In this document: positions 5,064-5,152 of the stretch, piece by piece | Position numbering within the stretch: position 1 is the stretch's first letter | Layout: each line of letters begins with the position of its first letter | Assembly (NCBI GenBank): GCA_016650355.1 | Contig: JAENVX010000327.1 | Coordinates: forward strand, 1-5,152 | Source: Bacteroidia bacterium | GTDB taxonomy: Bacteria > Bacteroidota > Bacteroidia > Cytophagales > Cyclobacteriaceae | DNA: 5,152 bases | Direction: 5' to 3' | Made by a program: the position numbers and the translations under genes | The notes under the pieces: generated by a model | What the model was told of the DNA's origin: nothing | The model's input: only the letters and a program-made list of their open reading frames with translations | Database searches by the model: none

Positions 5064-5152
5064 AAAATCAGATCACTTATATGTAGAAGTGGCGGAGCGA
5101 ATTGAAACGTTGATTGAAAAACGTGTCTTCAAAGTTGGAGACAAACTTTTAT
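5035..5152 (+). CDS. GntR-family regulator, probably MocR type (N-terminal part, cut by window edge)
   Basis: The frame is open from the TGA at 5014-5016 to the right edge. From 5071 it reads DHLYVEVAERIETLIEK and then VFKVGDKLL. This is the classic start of a GntR winged-helix domain: LY-x-x-(V/I)-A-x-x-I-x-x-x-I, then a turn and (K/P)-x-G-D-K-L before the expected P-S-x-R. The short N-terminal arm (K-S-D-H-LY) resembles MocR-type proteins of Bacteroidota, in which a PLP-binding aminotransferase-like domain follows; that part lies outside the window, so a plain GntR regulator is not excluded. No ATG exists in frame. TTG at 5035 is the best candidate start, giving MNSKLETLELKSDHLY; those first residues are encoded by the 7-bp repeats. 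The gene is divergent from the transporter operon, the usual position of a regulator relative to its target. Confidence 0.82.
   Translation, partial: MNSKLETLELKSDHLYVEVAERIETLIEKRVFKVGDKLL

Overview
The window looks like part of a chromosome from a member of the Bacteroidota (a Cytophagales- or Sphingobacteriia-like bacterium is my guess). The base composition is moderately AT-rich, and almost no start codon has a Shine-Dalgarno sequence. A TTG...TAnnTTTG promoter of the Bacteroidota type lies upstream of the plus-strand gene, and that gene encodes a four-helix-bundle (23S rRNA intervening-sequence) protein, a family common in this phylum.

Layout from right to left on the minus strand: a tightly packed gene run starts near 4433. 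It holds a 25-codon hydrophobic small ORF (4356-4433), an EamA/DMT-type transporter (3384-4349), a PhzF-like isomerase-fold protein (2589-3374) and two different GNAT acetyltransferases (2065-2586 and 1614-2060). Gaps are only 2-9 bp, so this is very probably one operon. After a 92-bp gap a second minus-strand pair follows: a PLP-dependent group II decarboxylase (136-1521, TTG start) and, 4 bp further on, the first 43 codons of a PaiB-like FMN-binding regulator (1-131), cut by the window edge.

On the plus strand, a four-helix-bundle protein gene (4573-5016) is bordered on both sides by degenerate 7-bp repeats that are inverted relative to each other. Right after it, in the same reading frame, begins a GntR-type winged-helix region (5035-5152, cut by the window edge). 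It is most likely the N-terminus of a MocR-type regulator, meaning a GntR domain fused to a PLP-binding aminotransferase-like domain. This start has no ATG, and its first codons run through the 7-bp repeats.

How the parts may fit (inference): MocR-type regulators usually lie beside the genes they control, often transporters and amine or amino-acid enzymes. A MocR-like gene divergent from transporter-PhzF-GNAT-GNAT, followed by an amino-acid decarboxylase and PaiB, suggests a small system that senses, decarboxylates, acetylates and/or exports an amino-acid- or amine-like compound. The four-helix-bundle gene with its repeats appears to have been wedged between the regulator and its divergent operon. 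I see no rRNA, tRNA, CRISPR array or insertion sequence. No stretch longer than 300 bases lacks a gene; the longest gap is about 140 bp (4434-4572).
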